Positions 23,971-48,478 of a stretch of 64,000 nucleotides of DNA are shown here, piece after piece; position 1 is the stretch's first letter; each line of letters starts with the position of its first letter. The stretch is from contig NC_061062.1 in NCBI RefSeq assembly GCF_021917145.1, positions 948,186 through 1,012,185 of the forward strand. The letters are read 5' to 3'. Both the position numbers and the translations under genes were made by a program. The notes beneath the pieces are model-generated. The model was given only the letters and a program-made list of their open reading frames with translations. It was not told the DNA's origin and made no database searches. The DNA comes from Hypomesus transpacificus. Its lineage: Eukaryota; Chordata; Actinopteri; Osmeriformes; Osmeridae.

Positions 23971-25524
23971 TTAGAATGTGTCTTGCAAGTTGCTCTGAAG
24001 CTGATTAGGAGACAGTTGGGTAACATCAGATTCCAACAGCTCTTGTTTGAACTGATCTAGAGCAGCCTTCATCACAAACTGAACCACCAAACAAGCCGTC
24101 TCTCGCAGGACTATCTCAGTTGGCTGTGGATCACATTGATACAGAGCTGTATGATCGTCAGCGAGGAGGACACAATAATTGCATGTGCCAGTAACAGTCT
24201 TTAATGAGCTGCTCAGTTCACAAGGGAATAACTGTTCATTGTCAGGATGAGATTTGTTGCAATCCAAACCCTGGCCAATACCCCTCGGGATCAGATTTCT
24301 GCTTGGTGTGTCTAAACTCCTACACATAAAGTTATCTAGATGTTTGTCCGAGTCAGGAAGCAGTTGGATCTCTTTTCCTGTCGCCGTAAGGCCAACTGCA
24401 TCAGCGGCTGAGGCGATGTATCCATCAGCGAGTCCCGGGTGCATCTCCACATTCCCTATCTCCTCAGGTGATCCACAGTCCCCTGTTGTCTCAGAGCCAC
24501 TGTGGGTCTCAGGTGGATGAAAGGTCACCAGTGTCTCCCCAGCCTCCATCAGATGTTCTTCTCCACCGTCTTCAGGTTCCTTTATTTCTTCCTCTAGCTG
24601 TGTTTCAGAGGCGTCCGCATCCGTCTCTACCTTTGACCTCATGCCTTTGACCTCCCTGACCTCTGACGTCGCAGCACTCACATCCACGCTCACCGTCAGT
24701 GTCTCGGGGTAATGGCGGCGGGCGTTTCTCCCTCCCCTCTGAGGAGGACTGGAGCTGTCGCCCCCAGCTGCATCGTCAGCGTGTCTGTTAGCTAGCACAA
24801 TCGTCTCCTCTTCTATGTATTCCCTGTTTTCTTCGATACGCTCTTGGAAGAAAGGAGACGGCTTCTTGGCCCTGCGCCTCCAGAAAGGTCCGGTCTTTTC
24901 CCCGAGAGAGATAATCACACAAGGATCTTGCCGAAAAGTTTCCGGTCCCAACGGGGTGGCTTTAGAATCATCCTCAGGAGATTCACAACTGAATCTTTTG
25001 AAGATTTGTCTTGTTCTGACTTTATTTTTTTCTCTCCTTAACACAGCAGGAACCCTCTCTAGCTCCTCTCTGGTTAAAATACAGTTAATCACATTCAGCT
25101 GGAAAGTTAAATCAACAGAGTCTCTGGTCAGCTTGTTAAAGAACGTGAAATCATTACTTCTATGTTTGTCATGGACGCTCTTGTCATCTGACGTCTTCCT
25201 ACGACAGCACACGACAGACCGAGGGAAACAATATCTCCAGCCTTTGAGTCCCTGTTGTTTGTACTTTTGGTCTAAATCATCAGCATCTAAATGAGTTTGT
25301 CCTGTGGAGGATGACAAAGTAGCTGTCACAGGAAGGTACTCTTCAGAACAATGTGTTTCTTGACAACTTAACGTTGACTTGTCTTTTGTCCAGTTGCTCT
25401 TCCTCAAACTCTTGGGTCTCCAAGACCAGATCGATTTGCCCTGTATGAGATGAGGACCAGACAGCTTTCTCCTCAGTCCTGCTCTCTCTTCACTGTGTCC
25501 AATCAATGCCCCTTTGACTGACAT
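23971..25524 (-). CDS. akap5: AKAP5-like A-kinase anchor protein
   Basis: One coding exon gives 517 residues from ATG 25524-25522; an in-frame TAA upstream and an acceptor at 25626-25627 show that this ATG is the start and that a noncoding 5' exon (ending 26058, donor GTAAGT) precedes it. Near residue 100 a basic stretch with RYCF and VVCCRRK could be palmitoylated and bind membrane, as in AKAP79/150. PCVIIS (201-206) resembles a calcineurin PxIxIT site. The C-terminal ETACLVVQFVMKAALDQF (475-492) matches the PKA RII-binding amphipathic helix, with ETA and LV as in mammalian AKAP5. The middle is acidic and low in complexity. Position next to MTHFD1 also matches AKAP5. Role: scaffold joining PKA and calcineurin at the membrane, from family knowledge. 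Confidence 0.75.
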   Translation of the reverse strand: MSVKGALIGHSEERAGLRRKLSGPHLIQGKSIWSWRPKSLRKSNWTKDKSTLSCQETHCSEEYLPVTATLSSSTGQTHLDADDLDQKYKQQGLKGWRYCFPRSVVCCRRKTSDDKSVHDKHRSNDFTFFNKLTRDSVDLTFQLNVINCILTREELERVPAVLRREKNKVRTRQIFKRFSCESPEDDSKATPLGPETFRQDPCVIISLGEKTGPFWRRRAKKPSPFFQERIEENREYIEEETIVLANRHADDAAGGDSSSPPQRGGRNARRHYPETLTVSVDVSAATSEVREVKGMRSKVETDADASETQLEEEIKEPEDGGEEHLMEAGETLVTFHPPETHSGSETTGDCGSPEEIGNVEMHPGLADGYIASAADAVGLTATGKEIQLLPDSDKHLDNFMCRSLDTPSRNLIPRGIGQGLDCNKSHPDNEQLFPCELSSSLKTVTGTCNYCVLLADDHTALYQCDPQPTEIVLRETACLVVQFVMKAALDQFKQELLESDVTQLSPNQLQSNLQDTF

Positions 25525-26058
25525 GGTGGATTTATAATCATCTACGCTCTTCAGTTTTTTCCCCACAGATAATCTAGATGTGTCAAACCATTACTCAACT
25601 GTGGCATCTGTTGACAAACTCCTGCCTGTGAAGAAAAACAAAGATGTCATGCCTACAAAGACCAAGCTCACTTATTCAATACATCCAAATATACCATAAA
25701 TAATGAAACTTAAAATTCCTCATGGCAATACTATGGTCATATTCTGTGGACACAAGTCATTCTGGAAGCTATTACATTTGTATCTTTTTTGTTGTTGTAA
25801 TTTTATGAGATCCAATAATAACCAGTTTCATCCTGGAATGTTTATCAGCTGCGTGCCTCAATCACTTGGTCCATGACATCAACCGACAAAGCCATTTCAT
25901 ATTTTAATGCAGTGGCTAAGCTACTGCTTTGTGCATTTTAGATCCTTTACCAAATTCTACGAATACAGACTTCGGCGAATAGTTTTTATATGATTGAGTA
26001 ATCAACCTGTCCACTTGAAATTAGTTTAAACAGTAATATTTGTGATGTTTCACTTACC

Positions 26059-26260
26059 TGTTAAGGACTCGGGGAGAATTCTTTATTCCTTATTAGAAAC
26101 GAGACATTGGCGCATGCAAACGCGCGCGCCTCTCCATCGCGCGCTCGCAGGTGTCCACCGGAGCTCTCCGACCGTCGCTGCTGGGGTGGCATACTCTCAG
26201 GTTGCCATGGTAACGCACTGATTGACAAGTAGCATACCGCATGACCAAAAATATTACTTA
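26059..26260 (-). promoter_or_regulatory. CpG-rich promoter and leader of AKAP5
   Basis: A GCGCGC-rich patch (26111-26150) and a good donor at 26057-26056 mark a noncoding first exon for the minus-strand AKAP5 gene. The patch contains GCGCATGC, a palindrome that resembles an NRF1 site. Confidence 0.5.
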
Positions 26261-27301
26261 AACGTCGTTATGTTGAGACCTACACACAATATTAACATAT
26301 CCCTACGCTACAGGCTTCTGCACGAGAGAAATTGCGTCGTTTATTTAAATAAATACAAGGTAAGCTAAGGAGATACAATCAAACAGACTTAGTAACATCT
26401 TATGAAGGGAAATATCTGCTTTCCATGTAGCCTACATTTAACAATTGTAATTGTAAGCTTCTACATAACTGCATACATGGATAGCTAGCTAATGTAGAGG
26501 CCTGTACAACCATGTATTTTCTTGTTTCCTGAGTGACCTGACACACGCATTCTTAATCTACAATATTTGCTTTATTTTCTCTGAAGCAGGGACTTTCATG
26601 ACCACATTTAAAACTATTACAAACAATTAATTGTAAACACTGTTCAATTTACATTTTTTGAAACTGAAAACCCCAAATTGTATTACATCTTTAACCAATG
26701 CGACCAAAACAGTGATGATACAAGACACTAAGTATCTATGGTGTTGCAAACATTTGAACCTGAACCCCTTTCTGATATCCCACACATCAAAATACTATGA
26801 AAAAAACAAAAAAAAACGAGATGGTTATCTCCAAAATGGAATATGTTGCTACAGTAGGCGTTTATGACAGGAATGTAGAAAGGGAATTTGTTCCTGCTAA
26901 ATGTCGCATTCTGAGAACATTTCTAAGGGAAAACCTGTTCTCTAATTAATGAACTTTCTCCATTTATCCACAGCTGACTACGCTGGCAGAGAGCAAATTA
27001 ATTATTGATAGATGTTGGAGGCTGAGTGAAAAATACAGGTTATTGACCGGAGTTTCCAGTTATTACTTCTTCACATTTCATTAGGGCTCCATGGGGGGTA
27101 GCTGATCCACTCTGGAGGGAGGGAGGGATGGATGGAGGGAGGGAGTGAGGGCGGAAGTGAGGGCGGGAGTGAGGGCGGGGAGGGCGTGAGGGAGGGAGAA
27201 AGAAAGAACATTTAAAATCACTTTCCGCTTTGGTGTTCAGTATTGATGTCATTTCTAGAACCGATTCTTTACCAGCGCCAATGATCCAAGCCAAGCCTGT
27301 C
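26261..27301. other. Region between AKAP5 and the 3' end of MTHFD1
   Basis: No coding exon was seen. The right part must hold the MTHFD1 3' UTR. A GGGA/GGGC-rich minisatellite (about 27114-27202) lies 100 bases beyond the MTHFD1 stop. Confidence 0.6.
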
Positions 27302-41129
<13,828 letters not shown>

Positions 41130-41762
41130 CGTTAGGCCTTGATGTTCGAGATGGAGAGTCCCGGAGACAGTTACCCAGCACGGCTTGGATTCCTCCAACA
41201 GAAGCAAGTGGAGGTTGAATATTATACTTCGTAGAGACGAGAGTTGCAAGTTGCCTTAAAGTCAGAGCTCAAGCCTCAATAACGAACGTCATTTCCGGTT
41301 GAGGACTTCCACACTTTTTTCAAAATAAAAGTCTCTAAACTAATATACTTTAGATCCGGGAAATAAAAATGTGAGATGGGGATTTTGGGTCAGAGTGTTT
41401 TGGTCAGAGTGTTTCGGTCAGAGTGTTTCGCAGAAGGCGAGAAGGCAGCGAACCCCGGCGTTCAACTCCCTCTAGCGGCGGACGTCGGGAGTCAAGCACT
41501 GCATCGAAATTGCCCAGCCAGGCGAAGCCACAACTAGCCAGCTAGCTAGCAGCGATGTACTGATCGTTATTCTTCTAGCTAGCTGGTGGTGATCATCAGT
41601 CATTTTAATGAACAAATTGAACACATTGTAAATATACAGACGTTGATCTGTTGGTCTCTGTGCGCAAGAGGGGTACCAGCGAGATGGATCAGTGACTAAG
41701 TGATTTTATTCGGAAGACTAGGTGGAGGATCCGAGGTCCGAAGGTTGACTGGTGTGTTGTGG
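41130..41762. promoter_or_regulatory. Bidirectional promoter between MTHFD1 and SUSD6, with SUSD6 exon 1
   Basis: MTHFD1 starts leftward at 41129. A noncoding SUSD6 exon ends rightward at 41762 (GG before donor GTAAGC). The ~300 bases between hold CG-rich patches (41450-41480), a triplicated GTCAGAGTGTTTCGG unit (41389-41430) and no TATA box, as expected for a housekeeping shared promoter. The start of the SUSD6 exon is not defined. Confidence 0.5.
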
Positions 41763-42599
41763 GTAAGCCTTTAACACCGACTAGCAAGCTAGGCTAACAA
41801 CAGAGATGCTTCCACCTTCATAATATTTGAAAGCTATCAACGATGGCTAGCTAGAACTAGCTCTTTGTTGTGTGTTGTCATCTGACAGGGTCTAGTTACC
41901 TTTACTTGCCAGGTAATATTCTTTATCATTGGAATAACTAGCTAGCTATCTAACGACGTAGCTAATAGCCACCTATAACATCGTACGGTCAGCTTCTAGA
42001 TTTGGCCTGGTTGAAATGGTCGTTGTGTTACAGCGACGTTTGTTAGCTAGCTATCTAGGTAGACTAGCAGAAAATGGGTGTGTACGCGCGTTCGCTAATA
42101 GTAAATGGCTTGATAAAATACTTCATTTTTAAAACAAATCTCATGCCAGATAGCTAAGTAGCTGCTTAACGCTACCTCCGGGTTGTTGGTGACGATTATA
42201 CAAAAATATAGCTAGACTTCAAGCATAGCTTGTTAGCTGAATAAAGGCAGCTAATGACTGTTTTGCGCTAACATTAACCTAGACAACAGCTAAAGTTAAC
42301 GTTAGAAACTAATAATTCGCATTATTCCGGATTGAATATAGCTAGCTTTCAACCATGCAACGCCAGGCTTAAAAGGTGAATTATTTTAGGCATAGGTTTA
42401 ATGATGCATTTCAAAGGCTATCAGCAAGATGTTGTTACGTTAACGAGTTGTTTCCGTGTATCTGTAAATATAGCTAATTTATAGCGTACGTATCGCCTTT
42501 GTCAAGCAGTGTCCGCCTTGAACAATCAGGACGTGGGGAGTATTTGTGCATTTAAGTGTTCTGACATGCCATGGAAACACTATCTTTCTGTCATTCTAG
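41763..42599. other. SUSD6 intron 1
   Basis: AT-rich intron between the noncoding exon and the first coding exon; many AGCTAGC motifs but nothing else recognised. Confidence 0.6.
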
Positions 42600-42632
42600 G
42601 TTGAGCTGGTTCCGCTGTAGGGGAAGTGAAAG

Positions 42633-45600
42633 ATGTGCCATGGAATGTTAGAGGCAGCGATAAAGGCCTTGGGGCCCCACAATTCAGCTAACAGACGGCA
42701 CTTATCTCTACTGCTTATCCTGACGGTGGTCTCCACCGGACACGGGTCAGGTAAGAGGGATATCTAGAATCACAGGATTGTATTCGAGTTGAACACAAGA
42801 TCTACAAATGCCTCTGTTTACTGCCATGCACCTGGCTTCACTTTGGAAGTGGGAGGGATGATAGCATATGTTCAACCCACCTGTTGCCTCAACACGCACG
42901 CTGACACAATAGTCAGTTGCACTGCACCTTTGTGTAGTGTCCTTGCGCTGATGAAAAAAAGATGTTAGAGAAGTGGGCGTGAGGCAATTGATATGATGTT
43001 CTTTCAATCTCTCAACCTCGCTCCATCGCTCTCTCTCTCTCATCCTACTCAGCTCCTACTGGCTGTGTGACTCATGACTGTTGCATAAGCCTCAGAGCAC
43101 TCCTGTTGAGTGGGTATTCAAGAAAACCCACTCAGAATGAAGCAATGCCCTCGGCATCGTGGCTGACAACAACAAACCTCCTACAACCTGCATGTGTTAA
43201 CAAGAATCCTGTCTGAAAATCCTTCAGCATCCTGGTGTTGATAATGAATAAGCCTTTCAATAACTGAAGATGAAAAATGGGTCACCCTGTCATAATTAAT
43301 GATACGTTAGTAATTTGATGCTGAAATCATATACATTCAAATGGTTGTGCTACCAGTATATTTTTTGTTTTAGGTGTACGCCCAATGAAATCAGATGTAC
43401 AGTACCAGTCAAAAATGTGGACACATTTTCCCACTTGTGTTCCTTGAGGGTTTAGACTGGTTTAGGTGCAGTTGTATTAGTAGAACCCCAATCCCAATAA
43501 TGGCATTAACTATGAAGCTATGTCTCTTTCCCTCCAGGATGTGTTTGTCCGTACATGGTCCAGAACAGCTGGGTCAACCTGACGGAGACCAACCGAGGCA
43601 CCATCCCTGTGGGCACCGTGCTGCAGTACAGCTGTGACCCAGGCTACCTGGCCGACGGGCCCTCCACCATCACCTGCTCCCCGCTGGGCCTGTGGTCTGC
43701 AGACGCCCCCCGCTGCATCCGCAGTGATGGTGAGGCCTTCTCCCCTCACTAGAGCCTGGTTTATAGGAGACATGCAGATGCAGTGATGGTACACTAAGAC
43801 ACACCTTTTTTCTGAGTGGGTGGAGATGTGCTGCTTTGAGAGAGTGCACTTTCCTTGGTTGTCTTACCCCTGTGGGCTTAAGTCCTCCCTGAAAGGCATC
43901 TTAAGTCTATGTTGTGTCTGCTCCAAAATGGGCAGCGTAACTCATCCGCTGTAATTATACTCATCCTGTTCTAGTTGTGTGCTTATGGATTTTGAAGCAC
44001 AGTGCAGGTTTGCAGTAGTGGTTGACGATGCTGTTTCCTGTTTAGTGTGTCTTCCTCCTCTGGAACCAGAGAACGGGGGCTACTCCTGCCACCCAGCCCC
44101 CTGCCGCCGCCTGACCCAGGGCACTGTCATCGAGTACTTCTGTGACGAGGGCTTCATCCTGAAGGGGGACTACAAGTACCTGACCTGCCAAGACGCTCAG
44201 TGGGACCTGCCCATGCAGATCAGCTGTGTCAGCCAAGGTGGGTCTCCCTCTAGTGGTTATAACATACCAGTAAGATAACATAGATAACACAATGTCATCA
44301 AAACATAGGGGTAACCAGGAGCTGATAATCATGAAATAAAATGTGATTTGTATAGCCCTTTTAACAAGCAATGTGACAGAGGGCTTCACATACGCCCACA
44401 GAACTGCCCCTCAGCCAACCTAAACCCTCAAGGAAGACATGGAGAAACTCCCAGTAATACTAATTGAGGAAAAATGGAAGAAACTATCTCAGTACTGAGC
44501 TGGATGTTGTTTCCTCTCCCAGGATGTGTGAGGCCCTTCCTGATTCAGCACGGCTCCGTCCACCTGGCAGAGCCGGCCAGAGGCACCATCCCTGTGGGCA
44601 CCGTGCTGCAGTACAGCTGTGACCCAGGCTACCTGGCCGACGGGCCCTCCACCATCACCTGCTCCCCGCTGGGCCTGTGGTCTGCAGACGCCCCCCGCTG
44701 CATCCGCAGTGATGGTGAGGCCCTCTCCTCTCATGCCTCACTAGAGCCTGGTTTATAGGAGACATGCAGATGCAGTGATGGTACTCTAAGACACACCTTT
44801 TTTGGAACTCAGCATTATTTTGTCTGCTCTGGTGCTATCTGTCTTGCTCCATCACTTGTTCTCTCTCTCGCTATTGACCTAGTTTGTTATTTCTCACTCA
44901 TGTCCACAACCCCCCTGTTTCCACATGTCTGTAGAGGGTTCCTTCTGCCGTCTGACGGGGCTGTCTTGTTCCCCTGTTTAGTGTGTCTTCCTCCTCTGGA
45001 ACCAGAGAACGGGGGCTACTCCTGCCACCCAGCCCCCTGCCGCCGCCTGACCCAGGGCACTGTCATCGAGTACTTCTGTGACGAGGGCTTCATCCTGAAG
45101 GGGGACTACAAGTACCTGACCTGCCAAGAAGGGGGCTGGGACGGGCCCATGCAGATCAGCTGTCTCCTGGACCAGGGTACGACGCCACCCAAATAACACA
45201 GTCAGATACTGTCGATTGATGTTGATGGATGCTGATGGATGCTGATTGACCTCCTGGCTGCTTGTTAGCAGATCGTAACCCTGCGTTGCCATTGGGGATG
45301 CCCACCCTGTCCATCGTGGCGTCCACAGCCAGCTCAGTCGCCCTCCTGCTGCTGCTGGTCGTCCTGTTCGTCCTGCTGCAGCCCAGACTCAAGTCCTTCC
45401 ACCACAGCCGGTAAGGGGCCTCAAAACAAATGCACCCCTACCTCTGTCTCCTGTATCTGAGACGCAGTGCAGGCTGTGGTGAGCTGCGCCTGTTCTGACA
45501 GGTTTTAATTCTCACGTTTTGTCGTTGGTCGCTGGTCCAGGCGTGAGCATGGTGTGTCAGGCCAGCCGGTGTCCATCATGGTGGAGGGGGTGCAGGTGAC

Positions 45601-46045
45601 CTTGCCCTCATACGAGGAGGCTGTCTGTGGCGGAGGAGGAGGGGGAGAACCAGCGCCAACCTCAACAGGCCTCATCTCTGAGGCCCGGGTCCAGATCGTC
45701 CTCTTTGAGGGCCAGCCAGACACCAGGACCTCCGGGCCCCCCTGCTTCTCCCAGCACTCAGAGATGGTGGTGGTCCATCCTGTCCCCTCCTCCTCTCCGT
45801 CCCCCTCCTGCTGGGTGGAGCAAGCAGCCTCTCCCTCATCCCCACCCCCACTCAGGAGGCTCTCCTCCGGCAGCGAGCAGCACAGCCTGCCCCTCCTGGA
45901 CGCTGACATGGACTTCTCAGACGGTAGGTATTCCAGCACCCCCAGTCTCACCAGACAGGACGAGCAGCCACACAGGCATGCTGTTTAACCTTACCATCCC
46001 GTCTGTCTTGTCTCTGCAGATATGCCTTTGTTAAAAGAGGTCTGA
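42633..46045 (+). CDS. susd6: SUSD6, sushi domain containing protein 6, with four sushi domains
   Basis: Coding exons: 42633-42750, 43538-43729, 44046-44237, 44523-44714, 44982-45176, 45272-45410, 45541-45923, 46020-46045; all phases agree, giving 478 residues. A signal peptide (1 to about 38) is followed by four CCP/sushi domains encoded by one exon each in an A-B-A-B order (about 40-103, 104-167, 168-231, 232-296). Then come LSIVASTASSVALLLLLVV (transmembrane, about 309-332), the juxtamembrane LQPRLKSFHHSR, and a tail with LPSYEEAV (364-371), a WW-domain ligand of the L/PPxY type, ending DMPLLKEV. Type B matches the single sushi domain of human SUSD6 (303 residues); type A and the second pair are extra. 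In mammals SUSD6 works with TMEM127 and the ubiquitin ligase WWP2 to lower surface MHC-I. The start was chosen by MCHG, shared with human. Confidence 0.93.
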
Positions 46046-46791
46046 GGCTACCTGCAGCCTCTCTGTGCCTCCCCCACTGCCCCGGAGACCCCAGAGCGCT
46101 GGCTGCTGCCCTGCGGTGTCCGGCCAGCCTCGGCCCAGCCCTCCACGATGCAGCTGCTGCCAACACTGACTGCTCCTAGGCAGGGGTCCTGAGGGGAGCC
46201 TCAGCACAGGCAGGACTGACAGGACAGCAGCCATGTGTACATATATGCTTCAAACATTTTCTAAGGACTCCTTACTATGTACGTCTGATGTCTGACACAC
46301 CAGTTTGACCTGTTGGCTGTTGGCTTAGGTCCTAAATGGTTGTAATCCCGTCAAGAAAGAAGAAAAGATGAGCATTTCGACAGGTTTGCTGTTTATCCGT
46401 TATCATGTTGTCCATTCGTGTTCTGTGATTCATAATGTAAACACGTTTTCATCACTAATCCACTCTCGGATGGTCTTGTCACACAAGTCGGCAGCACGCC
46501 ATGTGACGCCTCACATGATGCACAAAGGCCACGCCCCCTCAGCCAGTCTCCTCCTCCTCCTTGTGAGATGACGATGCTATCCTTCCACCGCTCTGCTTTT
46601 TGGGCTTTTCACATTTCTGAACCCTTTAACCCTGCTTTGCACACGTTGGGCTGGAATGCTATAGGGTATTATTTCATACGGTGAGGTCACGTGTTCCCCC
46701 TGTTTGTTCCCCCTGTTCACTCCGTGGTGTACTGTGTTCCTAGTCTCCTCACTGTGGCTGGAGGGTCCTCATCCACGCCTCACACACCCAC

Positions 46792-46831
<40 letters not shown>

Positions 46832-47260
46832 CCCAAGGCCTTAGAGATCCACTTCTATGCACAAGTACCGTTAATAACAACATTCATTGATTGATTGGGT
46901 AAACAATTTTCTTAATTTTAAATGAATGTCAACTTTTGGCCTCCTCGGCTTAGTGATGTAACAATTTTGAGCTTTGTCAGACAAGCTGTGTGAACACCTG
47001 AAGATATTGTAGGATTTATTTATTCGGGTTGTTGAAATTCTGTTTTTAAGTATAGATAGGAATACTAAATTTGAGTATTTAATATATTCATGTCCTGAAT
47101 GCTGTTGATCAGCCGTTGTTTTTTTGATGCTTCCAAAAGGTTTGGAAAAGGATGTTGTTAGGCGGGTCAGTAAACATTTGTAGACCTCAGCACGTATGTC
47201 ATTTGAGACCGTAACATTTATTTGGTTAATCGTACAATAAAAAGCAGGTAATTATTGTAC
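46046..47260 (+). other. SUSD6 3' UTR
   Basis: No coding frame follows the stop. An AATAAA at 47236-47241 probably ends the mRNA. The UTR contains a C-run of about 32 bases near 46795-46827. Confidence 0.65.
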
Positions 47261-47846
47261 AGAGGCTTGGTGTTGTCTATGAGTTGCCTGGTTTCCTTTG
47301 GGACTGAGCAGTGCATTTTGTGTCGAGATTGTATTTTAATATTGTTTACAAAGTTTTAAGTTAATTTAACTCTGTATATACCCCGTAATAATTAGATTAA
47401 ACATGATTTGAGGTGTGTTAGTGAGACGCTTTGTTTTGCACCTGCTGGTCATCACCATTTAGAGAATACTGTCTTAGACCAAACACTAGATGGCATTCTA
47501 AACAAGTTCCTCAAGGAATTATTTAAGAATTTGGTACTATTAAGATTTACAAGGTATTGTGCACGTACAGTATAATGTAGCAATATATGGTTTGATGGTT
47601 TAAGATAGTTTTATTACAAACATGAACATTTTCCTAACAGCAACAATTCTTAAGATATTTATAAACAATTTATGAATCTCTGGTGCCCTATCCCGAGACA
47701 TGTTTAAGTTGATGTATTCAATGTTAATATGATTTGGTTTTCAATTATGTCAGAAGTAAAAAATAATCTGATATAGCCATTTTATAGTTACTGTGTTCAT
47801 CCCTCATCATTTGCAGTGGCTTCAGCATGTAGCAGCTTGGTTTAAA

Positions 47847-48144
47847 GCAGCGGTCCTCAGCCCTGGTCCTCAGCCCTGGTCCTCAGCCCTGGTCCTCAGC
47901 CCTGGTCCTCAGCCCTGGTCCTCAGCCCTGGTCCTCAGCCCTGGTCCTCAGCCCTGGTCCTCAGGAACCCCCTGTCCTGCATGTTAGAGATGTTTCCTTC
48001 TTCCTGATCTTAAATGATTGGTTGTTACCAGGCTTCTTCTGAGCTTGATAAGAACCCATTCATTTGAATTGGGTGTGTTGGAGCAGGGAAATGTCTAGAA
48101 CATGCAGGACGAGGGGTCTCTGAGGACCAGGGTTGAAGACTGCT
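47847..48144. mobile_element. Palindromic MITE, copy with a 13-bp internal expansion
   Basis: The element has the same plan as 21225-21444, with GAACATGCAGGA and GAGGACCAGGGTTGAAGACTGC at the right end. In its left arm the unit CCCTGGTCCTCAG is repeated eight or nine times (47858-47963), so a piece of the terminal repeat has become a minisatellite. Confidence 0.75.
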
Positions 48145-48315
48145 GGTTTACAGGTAGTATTGTAGTACCACTGCAGTGTGCAGCCTGAACACGAGTGAAG
48201 CGTGTGGGCACAGCAGCTGCCCACCAGGGGTTCAGTTTGGATCCACCTCCACAGTCTGAGCAGTTCTCTCCACCACTGGTGTGTGGGTGGCGTGGCCTGG
48301 CCAGTCTGGTCCGAT

Positions 48316-48464
48316 GCCCTCTGGGTCCTAAGTTCCCTGGGTGTGGGTGATGGGGCCCTTGTTCTGTCAACCCTAGTGCCCTCTGGGTCCTAAGTTCCCT
48401 GGGTGTGGGTGATGGGGCCCTTGTTCTGTCAGCCCTAGTGCCCTCTGGGGCCTACGTTCCCAGG
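48316..48464. repeat. 62-bp tandem repeat, about 2.4 copies
   Basis: The unit begins GCCCTCTGGGTCCTAAGTTC and runs through GGTGATGGGGCCCTTGTTCT. It ends 15 bases beyond the SLC10A1 stop codon, so it probably lies in that gene's 3' UTR. Confidence 0.85.
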
Positions 48465-48478
48465 ATTATGATCTGAAC

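Larger units (their letters stand above)
47261..48478. other. Intergenic between convergent SUSD6 and SLC10A1
   Basis: Besides the expanded MITE (47847-48144) and a 62-bp repeat (48316-48464) nothing is recognised. Confidence 0.6.

Noticed and set aside
25525-25566. Earlier GTG start for AKAP5
   Set aside because: GTG is not expected as a start here, and a TAA stop lies just upstream in the same frame; the ATG at 25524 is the first in frame.
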